Origin: Erythrobasidium yunnanense
Taxonomy: Eukaryota > Basidiomycota > Cystobasidiomycetes > Erythrobasidiales > Erythrobasidiaceae
Assembly (NCBI GenBank): GCA_001600175.1
Contig: BCJC01000004.1
Location: 1,984,001 to 2,048,000, forward strand
Direction: 5' to 3'
DNA: 64,000 bases
The notes beneath the pieces are model-generated. The model was not told the origin of the DNA, ran no database searches, and worked only from the letters and a program-made list of their open reading frames with translations. Of the stretch, positions 45,788 to 56,808 are shown piece by piece (within the stretch, counting starts at the first letter, position 1; each line of letters begins with the position of its first letter). The translations under genes were made by a program, and so were the position numbers.

Positions 45788-46454
45788 GCAACACATTCAA
45801 GCGTCAAACATCCATCATAACATCACTGTACCTCCACCTCTCCCCTCCAAGTCTGCCGTCTCTCGATAGTGGCGGCTCTTCTTCTTGTAGCCATCGCTGG
45901 CGCCCTCTTCATTCTGTGAGTACGAGCCTCATATATCACTCTGATATCTAGACTGACCTCTCTCCCTTCGCTAGGTAGCTGTTTCAAGTATCGCGATCGT
46001 GTCCCACAGCTGTAACATAGCAGTCTCGATGTAGCTTTACACTCACGACCAGCAAGAACGGCATTACTTCCTTATTACGATACGTCCAGAATGCATGCAG
46101 TCTACGTCAGTCGGATTCTCCTTGCCTTTCTGGCCCATTCCAAGCATTCCGAGGCGCCCGCAAGATGGTTTCGAGGAAGCTTGCTATTTCAAACATGCTA
46201 ATATAGATAGCAACTGTTACTCGTCGCTTCGTCGCACTGCGCTCTTCTCGTCTCCCTTCCTACCTATGACGCTGATTGCTGGTGCTGCGGGGCCACTGCG
46301 GTGCAGCAGCAAGACCAGACAGGATACCTGAGAAGAAAAGGCACATAGACGTTGCATGAGTGGTTTCGCTCTCTTTCTTCTCTATTCATCCACCGCACCG
46401 CACACTTTATACAAGTAAATCCCCTGAGAAAGCGAGAGTTCAAACCTTTCAGCC
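45788..46454. other. Spacer between the two PPxY genes
   Basis: No third copy could be shown, although a splice-like pair (GTGAGTACG near 45918, CGCTAG near 45975) is present. Confidence 0.35.
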
Positions 46455-46775
46455 ATGGTGCTCTGCGTACTGGCAAGCTGCATTGATAAAGGCCTCAAGG
46501 TGGTCGTGGAGAAGCAGAAGAGGTGATCCTGCGCTGCAGCTACAACACGCATCTCGGATTCACAGCTAATTTCTGTCGACGCTAGGCAGAAGAAGGTTCG
46601 GCATGTCAAGGCTGGCGTAGCTCCACCAACAACAATCACTACTGTGCGTTCACTCGACTCAGCCTCGGACGAGCGGCAGATGGAAGAGGCGGCCTTACGA
46701 GCTGCTTTCGCTGAGCCATCGCTATTTTCCGATGCTCCACCTCCGTACCATGCAGTAGCTCTCGTCGCTGCCTAA
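46455..46775 (+). CDS. Small PPxY protein 2
   Basis: Two exons (46455-46522, 46586-46775) with a 63-nt intron give 85 residues. It has the same plan as the gene at 45501: an N terminus with two cysteines (MVLCVLASCIDKG), a basic segment (EKQKRQKKVRHVK), an acidic middle and a C-terminal DAPPPYHAVALVAA with a PPxY motif. The two genes are on the same strand, with the intron at a similar place, and are best explained as tandem duplicates that diverged. A WW-domain ligand or adaptor role is inferred. Confidence 0.65.
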
Positions 46776-47097
46776 ACACGAACCACACCATCTATACAGC
46801 AACTCAATAGCGAGTGCTTTCGTGATTCGGATCGATCGAAGCGGCAAGCAATGTAGCCAATACCGTACTTGTACCCTTCCCTCCTTGTCAACCATTCCCC
46901 GGATCCCCGTATCCTAGCCGGGATGTCATATACAAGCCCATTCTAGCACAACTCTGTCCGGATTCAAGAAGTAGTCTGTCCAATAAAGAGAACAAATACA
47001 GGAACCCATGTAGCATTTCTGATCCATAGATAGCACGGATTTCAGCTTCTAGTAATATACGACGACAATTTTTATACGTTCTCAGTCAGTCTCGCGA
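46776..47097. other. Convergent 3' region
   Basis: AT-rich sequence between the ends of the PPxY gene and TDP1. No gene seen. Confidence 0.5.
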
Positions 47098-49444
47098 TCA
47101 CTTCCCATACTTGAATTGATCCTGTCCGGTCACATTTCATCAGATCACAACTCATCCACTTCTTAGGAAGCGCACTCACCCATGGCGTATCGTCCTTGCC
47201 ATATTTGACAAGCGGTCTCTTCCACGTAACGAGCTTACTAGCTTGCGCCTCGACATCGTCTTCCCGTAGTGGGATGACTACGCCCAATTCGTGATTCGCA
47301 AGTGACAAACTGCCACTCTTCTCGCTGTAGCGGCCCCATGCTGCAGGGGTGCTGTGGTCGTCACGAAGATAGTCAGTCCAGTCGGAGTTAGGGTGAGAAG
47401 GGAAAAGGGAGACGGACAAATTATGTGACCCGATGTAGAGCCATCCAAAAGGTTTGATTGGTTCCGATGTGTCTTGATCGTTGTTCTTGGCTGCGAAAGG
47501 CGTAGGAAGAGGTGGATCTGCAGGTTTCACCATGCCCAGAATCATCTTGGTCTGTTGGAACAATTCACTATATCAGCCTTGAAAACACTCGAAGAATGAG
47601 CGAATGATGGCCTACATGCTGCAAGAGACCCTCCCTCTGGCTCCTACTATCATGGAACAGCTGTCTCGGAAAAGCCGGTTTCTTCCACGTATCGAGCGGA
47701 CAAAAGATCGTCCCTCCACCACCCGGTCCTCCGAGACTTTCTTTCACCGTCTTGAAAGTCGGGTATACGATCTTCAGCTCTTCCGGCCAATCTCCCGTAG
47801 AGTAAGCGTATTTCTTGCGTGCGCTCCCTTCGTTCTTGAATACTGAATTCTTAGCTGGATACCAGCCTAGCGCAGAACGATGGAAGCTCTTCATCCAATC
47901 ACTTGTATAAGATCCTATGGAGCTGCCTTGGCATTCCAAGCTCAACTTCGCACCCTTATAAGGCGTGACGAGGTGTAGGTCGTTGAGCGCTTTGCAGAGC
48001 GCGATATGTCCACCATTCTCGAAGAGCGCACGAGAGCCCGTATGCGTTCCAGGAACGGATAGCACAAGTCGCACGCGATTATTGGCGGAATCGTAATCGT
48101 AATTTAGCAAAGCGGTCTTATAGTATGCCTGAGGAGTGCCGAGGGAACGATGTGTGCGTAGGAGAGTTTCGAGGAACGGAGGAGTTGGAAGGACTTCGGT
48201 AGGTTCCTTGAATTTAGGGAAATCATGTACGTAGACGGCATTCTCGATTGTAGACCAATCATATTGGATGAAATTGGCAGTGGAGACAGCGACTCGCAGA
48301 AAGGTCTTGTAGTATAGCTACACGTCAATATCGACTGATCAGCCAAGGCCCCAAAGTGTCGCCTTGGAGACGCCTAAAAAGTTTCCTCGACGATCACAGT
48401 TACTCACCAGCATCAACTTGATATGCATTACCCCCCTCCCCGCCTGTTCCCGCTTCGGATTGATCAACTTCATATTGGGTGCGACTTGCATTTCCATAAA
48501 GTTCCCATCTTTCGAACAAGGCATAACTAGTACGATTTTGGTTGATGATGGGAATTGGGAATGTATCCATTCGGGCTCGCCGCAGAATGTTGTGAGAAGA
48601 GCCGATTCGAGGTCATCCGTCTGTAAATGATGATAAGCAGCTATAGATGGGATGGACAGAAGCAGGAGAAGCTCACGTTCCCCAAGACATCAGCAAACGT
48701 GAAGCGTTCATAGCCACTGTGCCGCGAACTAGCTGTAGGCCGCACGATTCCCTTCCAGAACTTCCCATTTCTATCGTACTCCCTCGCCTTCAATTCAGCA
48801 AATGTCCCGAATCTCTTGTTGCTATTACTATTACTATTACTGCTACTTGGGCTGGGATTTGTAAAAGCTCCATCATCTCTTTGGCGTTCTTTGCCTTTAG
48901 ACGAGGGAGCATCGCCTTGTTTCTCAGCTAAAGAAGCCAAGGTCGCGAATCTCGCTTTCCGCTCTGCTGTAGGGTTGCTTGCGGATGCTTGCGAGGGGAC
49001 GCTTGTGTTGCTGGACGATGTGCTAGGAATGGAAGAGGAGGAAGTGGAAGTGGAGGGATTGGCAGCTTCGCGCGCTGTCTGACGTGCTAGGCGTTCTCTT
49101 TCCAGAGCTGCGCGGTCTGCCGGTAGGCCAGTCAAAGTGATGCTACTACTTCCCGACATCGAAGCCCGCTTGTTTGAGGACATGGCGCGCAGCTGCTGCT
49201 TTTCTAGACCTTGTTGAGCATCGTCATCTTCGCTCAGTTCTGTAGCAGAAGAGTCGTGGTCTGCGTCGTCGCGCTTGCGTTTCTTGTTGTCATCGCGCAC
49301 CCTGATCTTGCTCTTCGATTCCTTGCCGACATTACCATCCGAGTCCGAATCTGAAATGACAATGGCATCGTTGTTGTGCGATGCAAGTGACAGTGCTATG
49401 GCGCGTCTGAGGTCTGCATCTGCATCGTCCTCCGGGCCAGCCAT
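47098..49444 (-). CDS. TDP1: Tyrosyl-DNA phosphodiesterase 1 with N-terminal UIM
   Basis: Five exons (49444-48677, 48620-48408, 48317-47616, 47551-47180, 47121-47098) give 692 residues. Residues 5-25 (EDDADADLRRAIALSLASHN) match a ubiquitin-interacting motif. A basic NLS (KKRKRDD) and a long serine-rich linker follow. The catalytic part has the first HxK in MHIKLMLLYY (about H322/K324) followed by LRVAVSTANFIQYDW, and the second HxK in LLQHTKMIL (H561/K563), with WLYIGSHNLS providing the conserved Asn (about N605). This is the layout of Tdp1, which removes 3'-phosphotyrosyl adducts left by topoisomerase I. Length and motifs fit. Introns are 56-90 nt. Confidence 0.9.
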
Positions 49445-50078
49445 ATCGGCTGGATCCAAGAATAAGGGTTAGTCCAAGCAAGCGCCAATTGTCGATCAGC
49501 TTGATGTTCTGATGTGTATATTTCATCAGAGCTACAGCTGCAGCGACTGTGATCTGACAATATGGTTTGCCGCCATCCATGGCCAGCTGTCATGCGTGCT
49601 GCATCCGCATCCAGCTGCAGAGACAGCCCTTATTCGCTGATAGCTCCACTACCTTCGCTGGATAATCTCTACTACTACTGCGGTATATGAAATCAGCCCT
49701 GCTCTTTCAGTAATACAGGCTCAGACTCGACAAATGATACACGGACTTTATACGAGTCCCTATCTCCGCTCGCCCTCTTTACGCCCTCTCATCTGCGCGA
49801 CGTGATTGGCTGTATATTCAAAGCATGACATACAAAACTCACTTCGCTCATAGATGAACTGTTATTTCCTTTTACAGCCGTGGACTTTAGGACTCCTTGG
49901 CGCCCGAAAATAAAAAGGCTCAGTTTACGAAGCATCACTAACACCGATAGCAGAACGTCAACAGTCAACGTCAGGTTGGAATCTTTCTCTCTTCTGCATC
50001 TCCTTCTTCTTCGTTTCAATCCTAATAGAAGAGCTTCTGCCCTACTTCTCCCTTGCTTTCGCGCGCAGAGCAGAGCAG
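49445..50078. other. Divergent promoter region
   Basis: Lies between TDP1 (minus) and the ABC transporter (plus). No gene is supported. Confidence 0.5.
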
Positions 50079-53000
50079 ATGGCTTTCGTGGGCAATACCA
50101 ACTACAACGTAGCGAGCGACCACGACAGAAAGGTCGGGCGGCCTTATCGTCCCACGTCGCGCAGCTTCTATCAAGGTCAGCAAGATGCCGAAGAAGAGAC
50201 CGAAGTTGTCGAATCGCCAGCCCAGCGAGATGCCCGCATCACGAACCTTGCTCGTACCCTCTCAGGGATGCAGCAGCAGGAGAGCGGAGGTCGGCCTCGA
50301 GACCCGGACGAGATGACTCTTGTAGATGCCAACGATCCAATCCTCGATCCCCACAGCGACAAGTTCAACGCAAAGAAATGGGTCAAGCACGTTATGAGCG
50401 AAGTCTCGAAGCGCGAAGGCACAAGCGTCGTCAGACAGGGTGGAGCAGCTTGGCGCAACCTGACCGCCGTGGGAGAAGCTTCAGACAATTCTTATCAGCT
50501 CACGGTCGGAAATGCGGTCCCGAGCTTTATGGCATCCCTCTTCAGCAAAGTCAGAGGGCACCAGCCGACGGTGGAGATCCTAAAGAGCTTTGACGGGTAC
50601 CTCGAATCTGGAGAAATGCTCGTAGTCCTTGGCCCTCCAGGAAGGTACATTTCCTTTCCTCCTCGGTGAAATGAGTGTAAGCTTGCGTATATTGACCTGT
50701 CTCCCCAATTGCAGTGGCTGCTCCACCCTCCTGAAGACACTCTCTGGCGAAACGCACGGTTTTGAAGTCAGCAAGGATAGCCATATCAACTACAATGGTA
50801 CATCGGATCTGTCTTCTGTATCGATTGAAAGTGGCTGACCCGCTTGTGACGAAACAGGTGTCTCATCGAAAGAAATGCATCAGACCTTCCGAGGCGAATC
50901 CATCTACTGCGCAGAAGTCGAGAGGAACTTCCCAATCCTTACAGTGAGTACCATTCCCTCTTATCGGAGTTTCGGCTGATGACATTGTATGTAGGTCGGC
51001 CAAACGCTTCAATTCGCAGCAGAGGCCCGTCTCCCTGTCAAGACGCCGGGCCAAAAACGAACAGAGCTCGCTACTCATGTGCGAGACGTCATTATGGCAA
51101 TGTTTGGCATTGCGCATACCGTTAACACGAAAGTCGGTGATGATCTCATTCGAGGCGTCTCTGGAGGAGAGAGGAAGCGTGTCGCTATCGCAGAGGTCGC
51201 GCTTGCCGGAGCACCTCTCGGATGCTGGGATAACTCTACTCGTGGTAAGTCGACATGACCTGCAGTCTCGAGAAAGTTCAATTCCTGAAAACTGCGCACC
51301 AGGTCTTGATAGTGCCAACGCCATTGAATTCTGCAAGACTCTACGGTTATTCTCTGAGACGTGTGGCTCCTCCAATGTGGTCGCCATCTATCAGAGTCCT
51401 CAAAGCGCTTACGACCAATTCGACAGAGCCACCGTTCTCTACGACGGAGAGTGCATCTTCTTTGGACCTGCCAATGCAGCAAGGCAGTACTTTACAGATC
51501 TCGGGTTTCAAGCTCCAGAGCAGCAATCGACACCGGATTTCCTCACTTCCATGACTGCAGCCGACCAGCGAACCCCTAAGAAAGGAATGGAAAGTAGAGT
51601 ACCTAAGACTGCTCAGGAATTCGCGAAATGCTGGCGCTCGTCTGAAAACTACAAGCGACTGCTTGGCGAAATCGAGGAATACGAGAAGCGACATCCCGTT
51701 GGCGGACAAGACCGACAGATCTTCCTGGACTCCCGCAAGGAACAGAAAGCCAAGCGAGCTAGAGCAAAGAGCCCATATACCTTGTCTTATCCTGGTCAAG
51801 TCAAGCTCTGTTTGAAGAGAGGGTTTTGGCGCCTCAAAGCGGATCCTTTCTTGACCGTCTTCCAGCTTCTATCCAATACCATCATCGCTCTCATCATTAC
51901 CAGTGTCTTCTACAATCTTCAACCTGTCAGTAGCAGCATGCAGAGTCGCTCGGCGTTACTCTTCTTTGCTGTGTTGATCTCGGCTTTCGGGTCAGCACTC
52001 GAGGTAAGCCCGCTGCGGGAATCCTTACGAGGCAGCAAGTAGCTGACACGATGCTACTAGATGCTCACTCTCTATGCTCAAAGACCCATTGTCGAAAAGC
52101 ATAAACGATATGCTTTCTACCACCCTTCGGCCGAAGCAATCGCCAGTATGCTTACCGATCTGCCTTACAAGATTGTCAATGCGATTTTCTTCAGCTTGAC
52201 GCTGTATTTCATGTCACACCTTCGGCGGGAACCTGGTTATTACTTCTTTTTCCTCTTCATCTCCTTCCTGATCACGCTCACAATGTCAATGTTCTTCCGC
52301 TCGGTCGCTTCTCTCTCGAGATCCCTCATTCAGGCCCTTACACCGGCCGCGGTCATCATTCTAGCTCTCGTGCTATACTCGGGTTTTGCGATTCCCACCT
52401 CGTACATGCGCGGCTGGATCTCCTGGATCAGATATCTCAACCCAGTAAGTCTATGTTCTGCCAAATGATGTACAAATGCTGATATTGGGGACAATTATTC
52501 AAGGTCTACTTCGCCTTCGAATCAATGTGAGTAGGGTGTAAGCTTGTTTCTGGTTCACGGCTCATCTATCTTGCAGGATGATCAACGAATTTGCTGGCAG
52601 GACTTTTACATGCGACACCATCGTGCCTTCGGGCGGTAACTATCCAGCTACAGCTGCCAACGCTGCTTGCTCTGTTGTCGGATCTCAGGCTGGCTCTCTG
52701 GATGTCCCAGGCACCAACTACCTCATCGAGAGTTACGGATACTACCCAAGTCACAAATGGCGCAACGTTGGTATTCTGTTTGCTTTCCTGTTTGGTCTAC
52801 TCGCGGTATACATGGTAGCGGCCGAATTCGTCTCGGAGAAGAAGAGCAAAGGAGAAGTCCTACTCTGGCCCCGATCTGCTCTAAAGAAGCGCAAGAGGAG
52901 CGGTGGGGAAGCAGACGTGGAGAACCAACAAGCCGGCCTGTCCCAATCACGTTCACATTCCGATGGCACGGCTGCTGAAGAGGACGCTGTCGAGGCTCTC

Positions 53001-55334
53001 AAGCAGACTTCTATCTTCCACTGGAAAGATCTGACCTATACTGTTCCTATCAAGTCTGAGAAGCGCATCATCCTCAACAAAGTTAACGGCTGGGTACGCC
53101 CTGGTACCCTCACAGCTTTGATGGGTGTCTCCGGTGCCGGCAAGACTACTTTACTCGACGTCTGCGCCTCGCGAGTCCGCACGGGTGTGGTTGAGGGAGA
53201 CTTGTTGGTCGACGGCAAGCCGCGCGATCTCTCCTTCCAGAGAAAGGTAAGCATTGTCGACTGTCATCGGTTTCCCCATCAAGTCTGACCATGGTTCGCT
53301 GTTCAGACTGGATATGTGCAGCAGCAAGATCTGCACCTGGCTTCAAGTACCGTCAGAGAGGCGCTCTCTTTCAGTGCTCTACTACGTCAGCCTGCAAGCG
53401 TTTCGCGAGAGGAGAAGCTAGCCTATGTCGAGGAGATATTGAAGCTCTTGGAGATGGAAGCTTACGCAGATGCAGTCGTCGGCGTCATGGGCGAAGGTGA
53501 GCATTTCTATGTTCTTCCGCTTACAAGAGTCTGATCCCGAGATTGTTCAGGTCTCAATGTCGAACAACGCAAGCGTCTGACGATCGGAGTCGAGCTAGCT
53601 GCCAAGCCAGAGCTTCTCCTCTTTGTCGACGAGCCTACTTCCGGTCTGGATTCCGACACTTCCTGGTCGATCATTCAGCTGTTGAAAAAGCTGGCTGCGA
53701 ACGGAATGTCCATTCTCTGCACTATACATCAGCCTTCTGCGCTTCTGTTCGCCGAGTTCGACCGCCTTCTCTTCCTAGCCAAAGGTGGTCGCACAATCTA
53801 CTTCGGCGAAGTTGGAAAAGAGAGTAAGACGCTACGAGACTACTTCGAAAGGAATGGTGCAGACAAGTGCCCACCGTCAGCCAATCCTGCCGAGTGGATG
53901 CTTGAAGTAATAGGAGCCGCACCTGGTACTCATACAGACATTGACTGGCATGATACCTGGAACAAATCGCCCGAGTACAAAGAGATGCGTGCAGAGCTAG
54001 ACCGAATGGAACAAATCAAGAATACAGCTAAGCAGGAACAGCAAGACCCATCATTCTACAAAGAATACGCAGCAACTACGAGAGTCCAACTTGTCGAAGT
54101 GACAAAGCGCGCTTTCCAGCAATACTGGAGAACTCCATCGTACATCTGGTCCAAGTTTGCGCTTGTCTCTTTGGTTGGGCTGTTCATTGGTTTCAGTTTC
54201 ATTAATGCCGACACTTCGACTCAAGGGCTGCAAAGCCAATTGCTTTCGGTCTTCATGATCTTCACGTGGGTTTACTGCAGCCTAAAGTCGAAATTTACTT
54301 GCCCTGACGTGCTATTTTGTGCTCGCAGCGTCTTTGGACAGCTGATCCAGCAGTCTATGCCTCTCTTTGTGGCGGCTCGAGGTCTCTACGAAGTGCGCGA
54401 AGCTCCAAGTCGGACATTCAGCTGGAAGGTGAGCGCTCGCTCGCCTCTTCTACGCGACCAGGGTGCTTACACAATTGCAGATCTTCATGGCTAGTCAAGC
54501 CATAGTGGATCTACCTTGGAATATCATCGCATCTGTCCTACTCTTCTTTACTTACTACTATCCAGTAGGGCTCTACCAAAATGCGCAACCTACAGATACG
54601 GTCAACGAGCGGGGTGTACAGTTCTGGATCTTCGTCTTGCTCTTCCTTCTCTTCTCGCAATCCTTTGGTCTCATGGCTATTGCAGCTATCGATACGGCTG
54701 AAGGCGGCAGGTAAGCAGGCGCATTTGCCTCAACTCAAGCGGTAACACCAGTAAACTGACCTTCTATCTTTAACAGCAATGTCGCCAATACAGTCTTTTC
54801 TCTTTCGTTGATTTTCTGCGGTGTCCTGGCGCAACCTACTAATGGCTCTTACTGGCTCTTGTGAGTCTTGTGTCTTACACACTCTATCCGACTATGGCTT
54901 ACTTTGATCGCAGCGTGTGGTACATGACGCCCTTCCACTACTTTGCAGAGGGCCTTCTCACCACGGCGTTGAAAGACACCAACGTAGTCTGTGCAAGCAA
55001 TGAGGTTCTATCATTCGCCGCTCCGAACGGGCAGACGTGCGAAGCCTATCTTCAACCCTACATCAGCAGTGCAGGTGGCTATCTCGTCAGCTCTACAAAC
55101 GGCCAATGCCAGTTCTGCCCTATTGCCGAAACGAATACCTTCTTGAGACAACTCCGCTTTTACCCTAATCGCGGCTGGCAAGACGTCGGTGTTATCCTCG
55201 TCTACATCGTCTTCAACTTCGTAGCTGCGACTCTGCTCTACTACTTCGTCCGTGTACCTAAGAAACCAAAGGATCAGAAGAAGAGCAAGAAGCAGACGGA
55301 GAAGAACCAGGTAAAATCTGAGAAGAGTGGCTAA
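50079..55334 (+). CDS. PDR-type full-size ABC transporter
   Basis: Fourteen exons close in frame to 1,500 residues (NBD-TMD-NBD-TMD). NBD1 has the fungal-PDR Walker A variant [13 protein letters not shown] near residue 185, signature VSGGERKR and degenerate Walker [16 protein letters not shown]2 has canonical GVSGAGKTT near 881, degenerate signature LNVEQRKRL and Walker [14 protein letters not shown]. This mirror-image asymmetry is characteristic of the PDR/ABCG family. Two sets of about six membrane segments and a cysteine-containing extracellular loop before the last segment fit. Such pumps export drugs, s lipids or plant toxins at the plasma membrane; the substrate is not predictable. Thirteen introns of 50-70 nt include one flanking a 23-nt exon (52504-52526). 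Confidence 0.95.
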
Positions 55335-55491
55335 AGAACCGATGAGGTCGAGGCCTTTTATACCCTGCATTTTCTACGTTACTACCTCTCGAAAGCCATG
55401 TATTACTTGTGCTCTGTTGATAGAAACGTCGTTATGCTACATTTCATAATGGAGGTCGTTATAGAAATATGCATGTCAAGAATTCAAGCGG

Positions 55492-56559
55492 TCAACTATG
55501 CAAATATGCCATTCCGTCTTTGAAGAACTGCATCTCCCTCTTCCTACTCTTCTCCATATCTTTCTTATTCTTCGCCAACGGCGGTGCGACTTTCTTCCCT
55601 CTCTTCATCATCTCTTCTTCTTTTCTGCTCAATATACGTCCATCGCTCTCTTCTAGCATTCTCTTCCTTTTACTCTCCACGCCCAATCCTGTACGATCGT
55701 ATTTCTCACTTGGCTTTATAGGTGTTTTTCTACCCTGTACAGTCTTGCCGAGCCCACTCTCTTCGGCCCACCCGAGGCGCTGCAGCATGCTATACCCTAC
55801 ATTTGATGAAGGACGGAGGGTATACTGGATAGGAGGGATGAGGGGGTTGGAAACTGTTACAGAGGGAGACTTGGATAATTGATGTCGGATAGAAGTGGGA
55901 TGACTGGGCACATCTGATGCAGGAACAAGAAGTTTGCATATCAGACAATACATGTCGTCTGCGTAGGGTTGTTCGGCATCTTCTTCTTGCTCAGGCTGTT
56001 CTGTCTCTTGGGTATGCTCGTCGGCCGAAGTATCGTCGTCCAGCTCAAGAGGAACCTCTTTACTGCCCTGTCCGGTAAGCTTGACAGGCAGTCTTCTAGC
56101 TATATCTTCCAATGTAAGCTTGCTGGTCGAAGCGAGTGGTTGTTGTGCATCATCGCCTTGCTCCCTTCTTCTTCGCTTCGCAGCTCGCGCAATTGGCGTA
56201 TCTTCTGTCATAGCAGTATTAGGCGTAGAAGTCCCGCTCCTTCTCGCCAGGTTGCGATAAAATGACACGACCTCGTCATTGTCATTTACATCTTTTGAAG
56301 TAGACAGAGTGAGCCATGAATTGTGTCTGTTCTCCCTGCATTCTCTAGACCATTCTTCATCGCTCTTTGTAGCTTTTACAAAGCGTAGTCCTCGTCGATG
56401 GGTCCTGGCTGTGGATAGATTGGCCAATGGATAGGCTCGTTCTGTAGGCGATACATCAGTTTGCGAACAGTATATGGTTGCGATGCACACACCCTCCTCC
56501 CATTCCTGGTCTATCTGCGCCCGTTCGAGCTGGCTGATGCTCGATGTCGCCAGAGGCAT
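55492..56559 (-). CDS. GPANK1-like G-patch protein
   Basis: A single exon of 355 residues. The start is the first ATG (MPLATSSISQ); a longer reading would need a TTG. A conserved FYRNLARR lies near residue 100. A C2H2-like finger (MYCLICKLLV ... HPTSIRHQL) precedes a G-patch (VGYSMLQRLGWAEESGLG ... DRTGLG) and a basic, Lys/Arg/Glu-rich tail. The order FYxxL, finger, G-patch matches animal GPANK1 and its fungal relatives, but no ankyrin repeats are seen here. G-patch proteins often activate DEAH-box helicases in RNA processing. It overlaps no other gene and converges on the ABC transporter gene end. Confidence 0.85.
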   Translation of the reverse strand: MPLATSSISQLERAQIDQEWEEGVCIATIYCSQTDVSPTERAYPLANLSTARTHRRGLRFVKATKSDEEWSRECRENRHNSWLTLSTSKDVNDNDEVVSFYRNLARRSGTSTPNTAMTEDTPIARAAKRRRREQGDDAQQPLASTSKLTLEDIARRLPVKLTGQGSKEVPLELDDDTSADEHTQETEQPEQEEDAEQPYADDMYCLICKLLVPASDVPSHPTSIRHQLSKSPSVTVSNPLIPPIQYTLRPSSNVGYSMLQRLGWAEESGLGKTVQGRKTPIKPSEKYDRTGLGVESKRKRMLEESDGRILSRKEEEMMKRGKKVAPPLAKNKKDMEKSRKREMQFFKDGMAYLHS

Positions 56560-56808
56560 GGCGATGAACCCCAAACGAGCTGAGTTTGGTGCTGTTCAAA
56601 GCTCTGTGCTGTGCTGTTTCTATTCCATTCTTGATGATTCGGTCGGCCAGTCGGCGTCTGACAAAGGCTAACTCTTGTGACTTGGCTATGCTGGCTGTTT
56701 CTGACTTGTGACAAATCCCATCGAAGAATATCAAGAATTCAAGAGATTGTTTGACCACTTTCAAGAGAGTCAGCATACACCTAGTCCCAGCTCAGCCTAC
56801 GCCGGTTT

